Shown piece after piece: positions 1-6,700 of a stretch of 7,921 nucleotides of DNA. Every line of letters starts with the position of its first letter. Position 1 is the first letter of the stretch. The stretch comes from Verrucomicrobiota bacterium. Lineage in GTDB: Bacteria; Verrucomicrobiota; Verrucomicrobiia; Limisphaerales; UBA11358. Below the pieces are notes generated by a model, which searched no databases, was not told the DNA's origin, and saw only the letters and a list, made by a program, of their open reading frames with translations. The stretch covers positions 1 to 7,921 of the forward strand of contig JAJPKI010000211.1 of the NCBI GenBank assembly GCA_021323835.1. The letters run 5' to 3'. A program made the position numbers and the translations under genes.

Positions 1-215
1 AATTTCACGTGACTTGCACCCGTGCGCAACCGGCGGACAATTGGACCGGCCGCACCGGTCGCGTGGACGCTGTGTGGCTCAAAGAGCACGTCAAAGATTT
101 GGCGAACACGGTTTTCTACGCCTGCGGCCCGAACGCGCTCGTGGAATTTGCCGAAGCCATCGTTTTCGAACTCGGCGTGACCAAAGAACAAATGAAAACG
201 GAAAAATGGGGTTGA
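1..215 (+). CDS. FNR-type flavin/NAD(P)H oxidoreductase, C-terminal fragment
   Basis: Partial gene that runs off the left edge; the first complete codon is at 3-5 and the TGA stop is at 213-215. About 70 residues are visible. The segment FYACGPNALVEFAEAIVFEL followed by GVTKEQMKTEKWG matches the end of the NAD(P)-binding lobe of the ferredoxin-NADP reductase superfamily: the CGP motif of the nicotinamide pocket, a helix, then the usual G(V)xxxxI/MxxExW(G) ending. In this family the domain passes electrons between NAD(P)H and a flavin, often onward to a [2Fe-2S] domain or a ferredoxin. The FAD domain and any ferredoxin domain lie outside the window, so the substrate cannot be named. The gene overlaps gcvT by 10 bp, which suggests translational coupling. 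It could supply electrons to LipA encoded further down, but that is inference. Family assignment is fairly sure, precise function unknown. Confidence 0.8.
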   Translation, partial: FHVTCTRAQPADNWTGRTGRVDAVWLKEHVKDLANTVFYACGPNALVEFAEAIVFELGVTKEQMKTEKWG

Positions 216-1339
216 AACGCACCGCACTTTTTTCTGCGCACCAAAAACTCGGCGCCAAGCTGATTGATTTCGGCGGCTGGGAAATGCCGGTGCAATACAC
301 CAGCATCACCGACGAACATCTCGCTGTTCGCAATGCCGCCGGGATTTTCGACATTTCGCACATGGGCGAAGTCACCGTCAGCAGCGCGGCATCGGCGGAA
401 TTTCTCAATCACGTTTTGACGAACGACATCCGCAAGCTCGCGCCCGGCCTTGGGCAATACACTTTAATGTGCAACGAGCGCGGCGGCGTGATTGACGATT
501 TATACGCCTACCAGCTTTCCGGCGGAGTTTATTTGCTCATCGTCAACGCGTCGCGCACGGAAGCCGATGTTGCCTGGTTGAAAGCGCAATGGGAAAAATT
601 TCCGCGCCGCAGCGAAGTGAATTTAACCGATGCGTCGCATAATTATTCCGCAGTCGCTGTTCAAGGTCCTCGCGTTAAGGAATTCATCAATAACGTTTTT
701 CCCAACGCGTCCGTTTCTGCAATGCGCGTGAATCACGTTACTGATTTGAAGAAAAATCAAATCGGTGGATTCAAATTTGAAAATCAAAGCGTTTTGGTTT
801 CACGCACCGGTTACACCGGTGAGGACGGATTTGAAATCACCGGCGAAGCCAATGCGATTGTAAAAATTTGGGACAAAATTCTGGAAATTGGCGCGCCGTT
901 TGGAATTAAACCCTGCGGACTTGGCGCGCGTGACACGTTGCGAACGGAAGTTTGCTATCCGCTTTACGGTCACGAATTGGACGAGGAAACAACGCCAATC
1001 GAAGCCGGCGTCGGATTTTTTGTCTCGCTCGACAAAGGCGAATTTATTGGTCGAAAGGTTTTGGTTGAACAAAAAGCCAATGGCACAAAGAAGAAATTAA
1101 TCGCTTTCAAAATGACTGATAAATCGGCGCCGCCGCGTCCGCATTATCCGATTTGGGCAAATGGTGCGAGCGTTGGCATTGTTACGAGCGGAACACAAAG
1201 CCCGTCGCTGAATATTGGAATTGGCATGGGATTTGTGCCGCCGGAATTTTCCAAACCGGACACGAAGATTGAAATTGAAATTCGCGGCAAACGCTTTGCG
1301 GCAGTTGTCGTGAAGAAACCGATTTACAAAAAGAGTTGA
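206..1339 (+). CDS. gcvT: Aminomethyltransferase, glycine cleavage system T-protein
   Basis: Cytoplasmic T-protein of the glycine cleavage system. It moves the methylene carbon of the aminomethyl-lipoyl group on GcvH to tetrahydrofolate, releasing ammonia. The ATG at 206 gives 377 aa, normal for the family, and the protein begins MGLKRTALFSAHQKLGAK. The frame is open further upstream, but that extension is unlike GcvT and lies over the reductase gene. A TTG at 212 is a possible alternative start. Family signatures in order: DFGGWEMPVQY (residues 21-31), GIFDISHMGEV (46-56), NERGGVIDDL (90-99, with the conserved catalytic Asp at about 97), SRTGYTGEDGFEI in mid-protein, the CGLGARDTLR / YPLYGHEL folate-site region, and VTSGTQSPSLNIGIGMGFV near the C-terminus. 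All expected conserved blocks are present and the frame is intact. Upstream GGA spacing is poor, so translation may depend on coupling to the reductase. Confidence 0.96.
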   Translation: MGLKRTALFSAHQKLGAKLIDFGGWEMPVQYTSITDEHLAVRNAAGIFDISHMGEVTVSSAASAEFLNHVLTNDIRKLAPGLGQYTLMCNERGGVIDDLYAYQLSGGVYLLIVNASRTEADVAWLKAQWEKFPRRSEVNLTDASHNYSAVAVQGPRVKEFINNVFPNASVSAMRVNHVTDLKKNQIGGFKFENQSVLVSRTGYTGEDGFEITGEANAIVKIWDKILEIGAPFGIKPCGLGARDTLRTEVCYPLYGHELDEETTPIEAGVGFFVSLDKGEFIGRKVLVEQKANGTKKKLIAFKMTDKSAPPRPHYPIWANGASVGIVTSGTQSPSLNIGIGMGFVPPEFSKPDTKIEIEIRGKRFAAVVVKKPIYKKS

Positions 1340-1341
1340 TT

Positions 1342-1407
1342 GCCGCGAAAGAACGCAAAGCGCGCAAAAATTATTTTCATTTTGCGATTTTTGTGTTCTT
1401 TTGTGGC
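1342..1407 (+). repeat. 66-bp imperfect palindrome between gcvT and gcvH
   Basis: It starts 2 bp after the gcvT stop and ends 8 bp before the gcvH ATG. Bases 1342-1360 pair with 1389-1407 in an uninterrupted 19-pair stem. A 2x2 mismatch follows, then 7 more pairs (1363-1369 with 1380-1386) and a 10-nt loop. Four of the 19 outer pairs are G-T, and all have G on the left arm and T on the right, so the + strand transcript can pair throughout by G-U wobble while the - strand could not. The left arm is built of short units starting cgcgaaagaa, cgcaaag and cgcgcaaaaa. No T-run follows, so it is not a canonical intrinsic terminator. It may be a REP-like intergenic element that is transcribed and acts as an RNA stabiliser or attenuator; this role is inference. 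Confidence 0.8.
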
Positions 1408-1415
1408 CAAGAATT

Positions 1416-1799
1416 ATGAGCAACATTCCTTCGGATTTGAAATACACGAAATCGCACGAATGGGTTCGCGTCAGCGGCGACATCGCGACCATCGGCATCA
1501 CCGACCACGCGCAGCATGAATTGACCGACATCGTGTTCGTCGAATTGCCCGAAGTCGGGCGCAAGGTGAAGGCCGGCGAAGCCTGCGCCGTGGTGGAATC
1601 CGTGAAAACTGCCAGCGACATTTATTCGCCGGTGAGCGGCGAAATTTTGGAAACGAACAAAGCTGTGGTGGACAATCCCGCGCTCGTGAACAGCAAGCCT
1701 GATAGCGACGGCTGGTTTTTCAAAATCAAATTGAGCAATCCAGCGGAATTGAATTCGTTGCTCACGCCGGAAAAATATAAAGCGCAAATTAACGGATAA
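1416..1799 (+). CDS. gcvH: Glycine cleavage system H-protein (lipoyl carrier)
   Basis: Small cytoplasmic lipoyl-carrier protein that shuttles the aminomethyl intermediate among the P-, T- and L-proteins. The ATG at 1416 gives 127 aa, the normal length, and the product begins MSNIPSDLKYTKSHEWVRV, the usual H-protein N-terminus (Y-T-x-S-H-E-W). The hybrid-motif block ESVKTASDIYSPVSGEI is present, with Lys64 as the predicted lipoylation site. The preceding GITDHAQHELTDIVFVELP and the C-terminal DGWFFKIKLSNP also match the family. An in-frame TTG at 1401 would add five residues from within the palindrome and is not preferred. No good Shine-Dalgarno sequence precedes the ATG. The gene follows gcvT by 76 bp, most of it filled by the palindrome, and lipA, which builds its cofactor, lies two genes downstream. 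No gcvP is visible. Confidence 0.97.
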   Translation: MSNIPSDLKYTKSHEWVRVSGDIATIGITDHAQHELTDIVFVELPEVGRKVKAGEACAVVESVKTASDIYSPVSGEILETNKAVVDNPALVNSKPDSDGWFFKIKLSNPAELNSLLTPEKYKAQING

Positions 1800-1800
1800 T

Positions 1801-1821
1801 CCAATCGCTGGAGCGATTTGG
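1801..1821 (+). other. Small hairpin after the gcvH stop
   Basis: CCAATCGC at 1801-1808 pairs with GCGATTTGG at 1813-1821, giving eight pairs with one bulged T and a 4-nt loop, two bases after the gcvH stop and 20 bp before the glutaredoxin ATG. There is no T-run after it (the sequence continues CTTCTGTGG), so it does not look like an intrinsic terminator. It could mark an mRNA processing or stability point, or be chance. Low certainty. Confidence 0.35.
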
Positions 1822-1841
1822 CTTCTGTGGTAAATTCTGGA

Positions 1842-2075
1842 ATGAAAATTCGTTTATTCATCAAGCCGTATTGCGGTTGGTGTCACAAAGCCATTCGCTG
1901 GCTCGACGACCACGACGTTGAATACGAAAAGATTGACGTGATTGCTGACGACGACGCATTTGACGAGATGGAGAGAATTTCCGGCCAGACGCTTGCGCCG
2001 GTGATTGATGTGGACGGAAAAATTCTCGCTGATTTCGGGCCGGAACAATTGGAAAAATTTTGGAAAACGCTTTGA
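1842..2075 (+). CDS. Glutaredoxin-like thiol-disulfide protein (CGWC)
   Basis: A 77-aa protein of glutaredoxin size and fold pattern, probably cytoplasmic because no signal peptide or membrane segment is seen. The ATG at 1842 begins MKIRLFIKPYCGWCHKAIRW. The redox motif CGWC sits at residues 11-14 at the end of the first beta strand, where glutaredoxins usually have CPYC. The TLAPVI segment (50-55) holds the conserved cis-proline (Pro53), followed by D-V-D-G-K-I and a glycine-containing turn, as in the glutathione-binding region of glutaredoxins. The middle, IDVIADDDAFDEMERISGQ, is strongly acidic. An in-frame TTG at 1818 would extend the protein into the hairpin and does not improve the match. 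It lies 42 bp after gcvH and 138 bp before lipA. A role in keeping lipoyl or Fe-S thiols reduced is a guess from context. An NrdH- or thioredoxin-like role is an alternative. Confidence 0.85.
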   Translation: MKIRLFIKPYCGWCHKAIRWLDDHDVEYEKIDVIADDDAFDEMERISGQTLAPVIDVDGKILADFGPEQLEKFWKTL

Positions 2076-2083
2076 CACGAATT

Positions 2084-2200
2084 TTCAGATTTGTGTCGCG
2101 CGAAGACCGCGAGGGCACGCGAAGAAGATTTTTTCCTTCGCAAACTTCGCGTTCTTCGCGCGAAATTAATTTTCCGTGTTTCATCTGCGTTCAATCTGTG
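2084..2200 (+). repeat. Composite direct-repeat tract around the grx-lipA palindrome
   Basis: Units related to TTCAATCTGTG lie on both sides of the palindrome. One copy, TTCAGATTTGTG, is at 2084-2095. After the palindrome come three abutting 11-mers: 2168-2178 AATTTTCCGTG, 2179-2189 TTTCATCTGCG and 2190-2200 TTCAATCTGTG. The last ends 13 bp before the GTG start of lipA. The spacing is close to one DNA turn. Similar degenerate intergenic tracts are, from memory, frequent in Verrucomicrobiota genomes, but this could not be checked here. Whether the tract belongs with the palindrome as one element or is a separate decayed repeat is unclear. Confidence 0.5.
2097..2162 (+). repeat. 66-bp imperfect palindrome between grx and lipA
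   Basis: Bases 2097-2106 pair with 2153-2162 (10 pairs). After one C-T mismatch, 2108-2114 pair with 2145-2151 (7 pairs, one of them G-T). After a small internal loop, 2119-2124 pair with 2136-2141 (6 pairs), leaving an 11-nt loop with a T-run. The left arm reads as three related units, CGCGAAGAC, CGCGAGGGCA and CGCGAAGAAG, and the right arm as their inverted copies (CTTCGCAAA, CTTCGCGTT, CTTCGCGCG). It has the same paired length and similar unit structure as the palindrome between gcvT and gcvH. No T-run follows the stem. It may be a mobile-type intergenic repeat or a transcribed structure in the lipA leader. Confidence 0.8.
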
Positions 2201-2213
2201 GCAAAATAATTTT

Positions 2214-3098
2214 GTGACGACGACTGAATTGAAACCGCGCCCGCGTTTGCCGGAATGGCTGCGCATCACGCTGCCGCAATCCGACACCTTCGCGCGCACG
2301 CGCTCGCTGCTGGACGAGCTGAAGCTGCACACGGTTTGCGAAAGCGCCAAATGCCCGAATCACTGGGAATGCTGGGCCAAAGGCACGGCGACGTTCATGA
2401 TCGCGGGCGACCGCTGCACGCGCGCCTGCGGATTTTGCGCGGTCAGCACGGCCAAGCCGCTCGCGCTCGAAGCCGATGAACCGGCGCGCGTGGCCGAAGC
2501 GACGCGACGGATGAAATTGAAGCACGTCGTCATCACGGCGGTGGCGCGCGATGATTTGCAGGACGGCGGTGCGGAACATTTTCGCCAGACGATTGAAAAA
2601 GTGCGTGAACTGAATCCGGGAATTGTCATTGAAGTGCTCGTGCCGGATTTTTTGGACAATGACGCGGCGATTGAAAATGTGCTCGCGGCGAATCCGCATA
2701 TTTACAATCACAATCTGGAAACGGTTCGGCGTTTGACGCCGGATGTTCGCCATCGCGCGACTTACGACCGCAGCTTGAGCGTTTTGAAAAAAGTGAAAGC
2801 GAAGCGCGGCGACACGATTTACACCAAGTCCGGCGTGATGCTGGGACTTGGCGAAACGGAAGAAGAATTATTTCAGGCGATGCGCGATTTGCGCGCAGCG
2901 GATTGCGACATTCTCACGCTCGGCCAGTATTTGCAGCCAACGTTAAAGCATTTGCCGGTGAAGGAATTTGTGACGCCGGAAAAATTTGCCGAATACAAAA
3001 TCGTCGCCGAAGAAATGGGATTTGTTCACGTCGCGAGCGGGCCGATGGTGCGCAGTTCGTATCACGCGGACGAATTTGAATTGCCGTTAGCGCGGTAA
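2214..3098 (+). CDS. lipA: Lipoyl synthase (radical SAM)
   Basis: LipA inserts two sulfur atoms into protein-bound octanoyl groups (such as octanoyl-GcvH) to form lipoate, using S-adenosylmethionine and two [4Fe-4S] clusters, one of which is sacrificed as sulfur donor. From GTG at 2214 the protein has 294 aa, within the family range, and starts (M)TTTELKPRPRLPEWLRITL; the P-x-W-L motif is typical near the LipA N-terminus. The auxiliary cluster CX4CX5C is Cys42, Cys47 and Cys53 (CESAKCPNHWEC). The radical-SAM CX3CX2C is Cys68, Cys72 and Cys75 (CTRACGFC). The C-terminal RSSY motif (residues 280-283) gives the serine ligand of the auxiliary cluster. The frame is open upstream to 2091, but that part is palindrome sequence and not LipA-like. 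No Shine-Dalgarno precedes the GTG. Its last 12 bp overlap the 3' end of the convergent GNAT gene. Confidence 0.96.
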   Translation: MTTTELKPRPRLPEWLRITLPQSDTFARTRSLLDELKLHTVCESAKCPNHWECWAKGTATFMIAGDRCTRACGFCAVSTAKPLALEADEPARVAEATRRMKLKHVVITAVARDDLQDGGAEHFRQTIEKVRELNPGIVIEVLVPDFLDNDAAIENVLAANPHIYNHNLETVRRLTPDVRHRATYDRSLSVLKKVKAKRGDTIYTKSGVMLGLGETEEELFQAMRDLRAADCDILTLGQYLQPTLKHLPVKEFVTPEKFAEYKIVAEEMGFVHVASGPMVRSSYHADEFELPLAR

Positions 3099-3704
3099 AA
3101 TCGCGCGACCGTGCGTGAGCCAATAAATTAAAACAGCCATGCACGCAAAAAAAATCAGGAAACCGATGACGGTGACGGCGGTGCGAATAGTTTTTGCTTT
3201 TTCAGAAATGTTCGCCATCTGTTGCTTTTCCAAATTCATAAATCCTGCAAATTTATTTTCCAATGCGGCGGCGACGGCGTCTTCGTCTTTTAATTGGAGT
3301 GTGAGCCATTTGCCTTCGCCGGTGTTCCACTGTTCGGGCAACCGCTTCAAAATTTCCGCGTTCGCCGGTTGAAATCCGAGTCGCGGCCAGAACGGAGAGT
3401 TTTCCTGCGTCCAAATCCGAAACACGCCGTGATTGGCGGCGAGCGTTTCGACGCGTTCCCAAAACAATTCGCGCGCGGCATCGGCGACCGAGAAATCGGA
3501 AAAGCCTTCACAATAAAGCAATGCTGCTGGGCCGGCAAATTGGATTCCAATCGTGCCAACGACATGACCGTTCATTTCGGCGACCTGAAATTCTTTCAAT
3601 TGTTTTTCCAGCGCCTCTGACGGCAATCGCATGGAATCCCAAATTGCGCGCAAGGCAGGAAGGTCTTCAATGGTTGCGCGACGAATTTTCAACGACGAAA
3701 TCAT
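3087..3704 (-). CDS. GNAT-family N-acetyltransferase-like protein with C-terminal membrane anchor
   Basis: Chosen start is the ATG at 3704 (205 aa); a TTG at 3713 would add three residues. Residues 1 to about 130 look like a GNAT acetyltransferase: an opening LKIRRATIEDLPALRAIWDS (strand 1 and helix 1), HVVGTIGIQF (strand 4), and a closing block with FRIWTQENSPFWPRLGFQPA typical of the C-terminal half. The acetyl-CoA loop, usually Q/RxxGxG/A, is not evident (SVADAARELFWERV takes its place), so activity is uncertain. A linker with KWLTLQLKDEDAVAAALENK follows, then a hydrophobic segment at about residues 175-197 (TAVTVIGFLIFFACMAVLIYWL) and a short basic tail, consistent with a single C-terminal membrane anchor. 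The gene lies 26 bp downstream of the giant dehydrogenase-cytochrome gene on the same strand and may be co-transcribed with it. The substrate cannot be inferred. Confidence 0.75.
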   Translation of the reverse strand: MISSLKIRRATIEDLPALRAIWDSMRLPSEALEKQLKEFQVAEMNGHVVGTIGIQFAGPAALLYCEGFSDFSVADAARELFWERVETLAANHGVFRIWTQENSPFWPRLGFQPANAEILKRLPEQWNTGEGKWLTLQLKDEDAVAAALENKFAGFMNLEKQQMANISEKAKTIRTAVTVIGFLIFFACMAVLIYWLTHGRAILPR

Positions 3705-3730
3705 CGCGTCCAATTTGCCCGAAATTTAAT

Positions 3731-6700
3731 TTAAGGCAATTGCAAGAGATAGAACAATTGGGCGTTGGTGCTCATTGGATTGGTGAAATTGAACGCGCCA
3801 TTGGCGTCAAATGGATTTGTCGAAATTGGCGTCCATAAATTCAGCGGCAAGGCGATGTTGGTGGACGAAAGCACATAATAATTTCCGTTGGGCAATCCGT
3901 TCGAGCCGGCGAAGATGAAATTATTTCCGGATGCGGTCATTGCGCCGAAATGCGGCGCGGCGTTTGTGTTCGCGGCAATGCTTAAATCAATTCGATGCTG
4001 CGCGGAATTATCCACGAGGCTGGCGACAAATCCGGCGGGCAGCAAGCCTTTCACAAAATTCGCAGCGACAGAACCGCTAAAGGAATTGTAAGAAATGAGC
4101 GGAAACGTTTTCGCGCTCGTCACGTTGGCAATTGAATCAATGGAAATGGTGCTGGCGCCGCTGACGATAAGATTGGTGACACAAACGTTTGTGGAAATGG
4201 AATTGCCGTTGAGATTCAAATGCAACGTGGAATTGGTAATGGCAAACGTGCTAATGCGCGACGCAGGCGAACCGGCGGAATTGGTTAAAATCAAAGTGCC
4301 ACCGGACATCGTGATTGTTGAAATACCGCCACCGGCGACAATTGAATTCGCAAAAATTGATCCGCCGTTTACGTTCAAAGTTCCTTGCGCAAATGCATTC
4401 GTTGCATAGAACGACGCGCCGTAATACAGATTTGTAACGATGTTGTTTTTGGTCGTGTCGGGATTTCCGCCGACGAGCGAATTGGCGACGCCCGCGGCCA
4501 AGACCAATTTATTGTTCACGGTTAATGTTCCGCCGTTGACGTTAATTTGGCCAATGCCGGTATCGGTGACATCGCTCGATAGTTGCCAGCCGTTGGTGAG
4601 ATTGTTGACGTTGATGTTTCCGGAATTAAAAGCAAGTGTGCCGACCGACACGCGATTGGAGCTGGTGCCGACGCCGAGCGCGGATTCGGTTCCGGTTCCG
4701 GTTTTGCCGAGAATCAAGCTGTCCACCAAAACATCGAGATTGCCGTTCGAGAAATCATTTGTGCCGCGCGGACAGCAAACGTTTGCCGTGCCGGTGGCGC
4801 CTATCAAATCGGCGATGAGCCATACCGCGACGCGGCTGCTGTCGCCGCTTGTGCCGCGGAAAAATGCCGACGGATTTTGATTTGTGAAATTGGAATTAAA
4901 CGCGAGCAATCCCCAATAGCCTTTTTGTCCACCGGCACGAATGACATTGGCATTGATACGATTGGTTAAACCGAGATAAGCATAGCTCGGGTCGCCGGGA
5001 TTACTGCCGTTGTTGCCGATGTCGAATCCGGCAGTCGCCGTCGCGCTGCCATTGGCAATCGTAATCGTGTTGGTTTTCGCCAGAATTAAAGTTCCCGCCG
5101 AGCCATTGGCCATGCAGCCGATGAGCAATTGCGAAATGTTCGCGGAAAAATTGTCCAGTCCTGACATGTCTAAAATGGCTCGCGTGCTAGCGGTGGCTGG
5201 ATGATTGCCGCTGGTGTTGTATTCGGCCACAGCCATTACGCCGTCGGGACGCGAAATATTCATTGCGCCGCCGCTGCCGGAAATGGTGGCGGAAACGGAC
5301 GAACCTGCGGCGGTCGCACTCGTGTTTGTGCCGACAAGCAAACTATATCCGGCGGTGACGAATGAACTGCCGGTCAGGATATTTGTGCCGGTGATATTCA
5401 GCGTGGTGCCGGAAAGATTCATTGTGTGTCCGCGTGTGCCGCCGCTGGGAGGATTGAGCGCAAACCACAAGCTGTTAATCGTCGTGGAAAAATCGGCAAA
5501 ATTGGTCAAGCCGCTCGCGGTGTTGTTGAAAATGACGTCATTGGAAATTCCCGGAACGCCATAACCAAGGGCAACAAGGTTTGTCCAGTTTAACGCAGTT
5601 GACCAATTCGTGTCGGTGCCGCTTGCATCCGTCCAATAAAGTGCGCCGGGCGCGGCGGCGATAATTGAACTTACATTCAGTGTCATGGTGTCCGAATTCG
5701 TCACGTTGGCGCCAATGCCGGTAACGGTTAGCGTGTAACTTCCTTGCGGCGTGAGCGCGCCGGAAGTGGTAATCGTGAGAGTGGAATTGGTCGTCGTGCT
5801 ATTGACAATTGTTGGAGAAAAATTCGCATTTGCGCCGGCGGGCAATCCGCTGATGCTCAATGTCACGTTATTTGTGAAATCCGGTGTGGCGATGAAGTTG
5901 ACGGTGTAGACGGCGTTGTTGCCGGGCGCAACCGTTTGCGGGTCAGGCGAAACGCCGAGCCAAAACTGGTTCGTCATGCTCAAAATCCATTGCGCCAGCA
6001 GATTCGTCGCTTCGGTGTCAACGAGATTGGAATCCAGAGGCGGCATTTGGATTGACGAACCGCCGCCAAGGTCACGCGTAGAAGCGCGCGTGAACAAAAC
6101 AGAGTTGGTAAGCGACATCGGCGTGATGACATGATTGCTCACATTGCCGAAATTGTTGAAGAGCGTGCCGTTGATTAAACCGGCCAATGCGGTCGGCGTG
6201 GTGATGCGTGCGTCCCAATTCGCGGCTTGCACCGTTCCGTTCGGCTGATGGCATTGCGAGCAATTCGCCATCAGGAATGAGCGGGAACGAAATTCCAAAC
6301 TGTAAGCGGTGTTCGTCGCTGTCGCGAGCTTCAGCAGCGTGTTCGGGTCGTTTGTCATCGGCGAAGAAAAATATCCGGCGGCGCTCAACGCCTGAATTTC
6401 ATTCGTCGCGCCGAAGCCGTAATCGTAAGTGCAATTCAGTTGCTCGGTTCGCGTGCCGAGGCCAAATCCGCCGGCGGACGTATGACAGGCAATACATTCA
6501 TTTTGCGACGGGAAGTGCCACGTTTGCGTGCGGATAATTCCGCCGTCATTAATGACGTAATTGGTGTCCATGCCGGTGGACGGCGCGAGAATCGCATTTG
6601 TTTTGGAATTCCAAATGTAACAGACGCCGTAAACGCCGGAGGAATTTTTCACGAGCAATCGCGTTTCCAAACGGATTTGTGACGCCGCATCGCCGTTGGT

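Noticed and set aside
14..205. Upstream extension of the gcvT frame giving a 441-residue protein
   Set aside because: The extra residues are Arg-rich, unlike any GcvT N-terminus, and overlie the real end of the reductase gene; the family alignment begins just after the ATG at 206.
1340..1415. Glycine riboswitch or intrinsic terminator between gcvT and gcvH
   Set aside because: The gap is almost wholly one long palindrome without a following T-run, and it shows no tandem aptamer organisation. There is also no leader space before gcvT, which overlaps the preceding gene.
2097..2200. CRISPR-like array from the repeated units in the grx-lipA gap
   Set aside because: Units are only 9-11 nt, degenerate and abutting or inverted, with no spacers of uniform length and no cas genes.
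2091..2213. N-terminal extension of lipA through the palindrome
   Set aside because: The translated extension is repeat-derived, contains no LipA features, and would make the protein longer than needed; the family similarity starts shortly after GTG at 2214.
3712..3726. Short inverted repeat AATTT-GCCCG-AAATT between the giant gene and the GNAT gene
   Set aside because: The arms are only 5 AT-rich pairs; this is too weak to call a terminator or operator and is expected by chance.
4440..4880. Open frames on the + strand opposite the giant gene (for example 4440-4880, 5205-5564, 6716-7225)
   Set aside because: They lie antisense to a strongly supported coding frame, have no recognisable motifs and biased composition mirroring the opposite strand; they are shadows.
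6072..6263. Frameshift or second gene over the cytochrome region (alternative - strand frame)
   Set aside because: The main frame is continuous through both CxxCH motifs and the downstream MPPLD block; the alternative frame has no homology signal.
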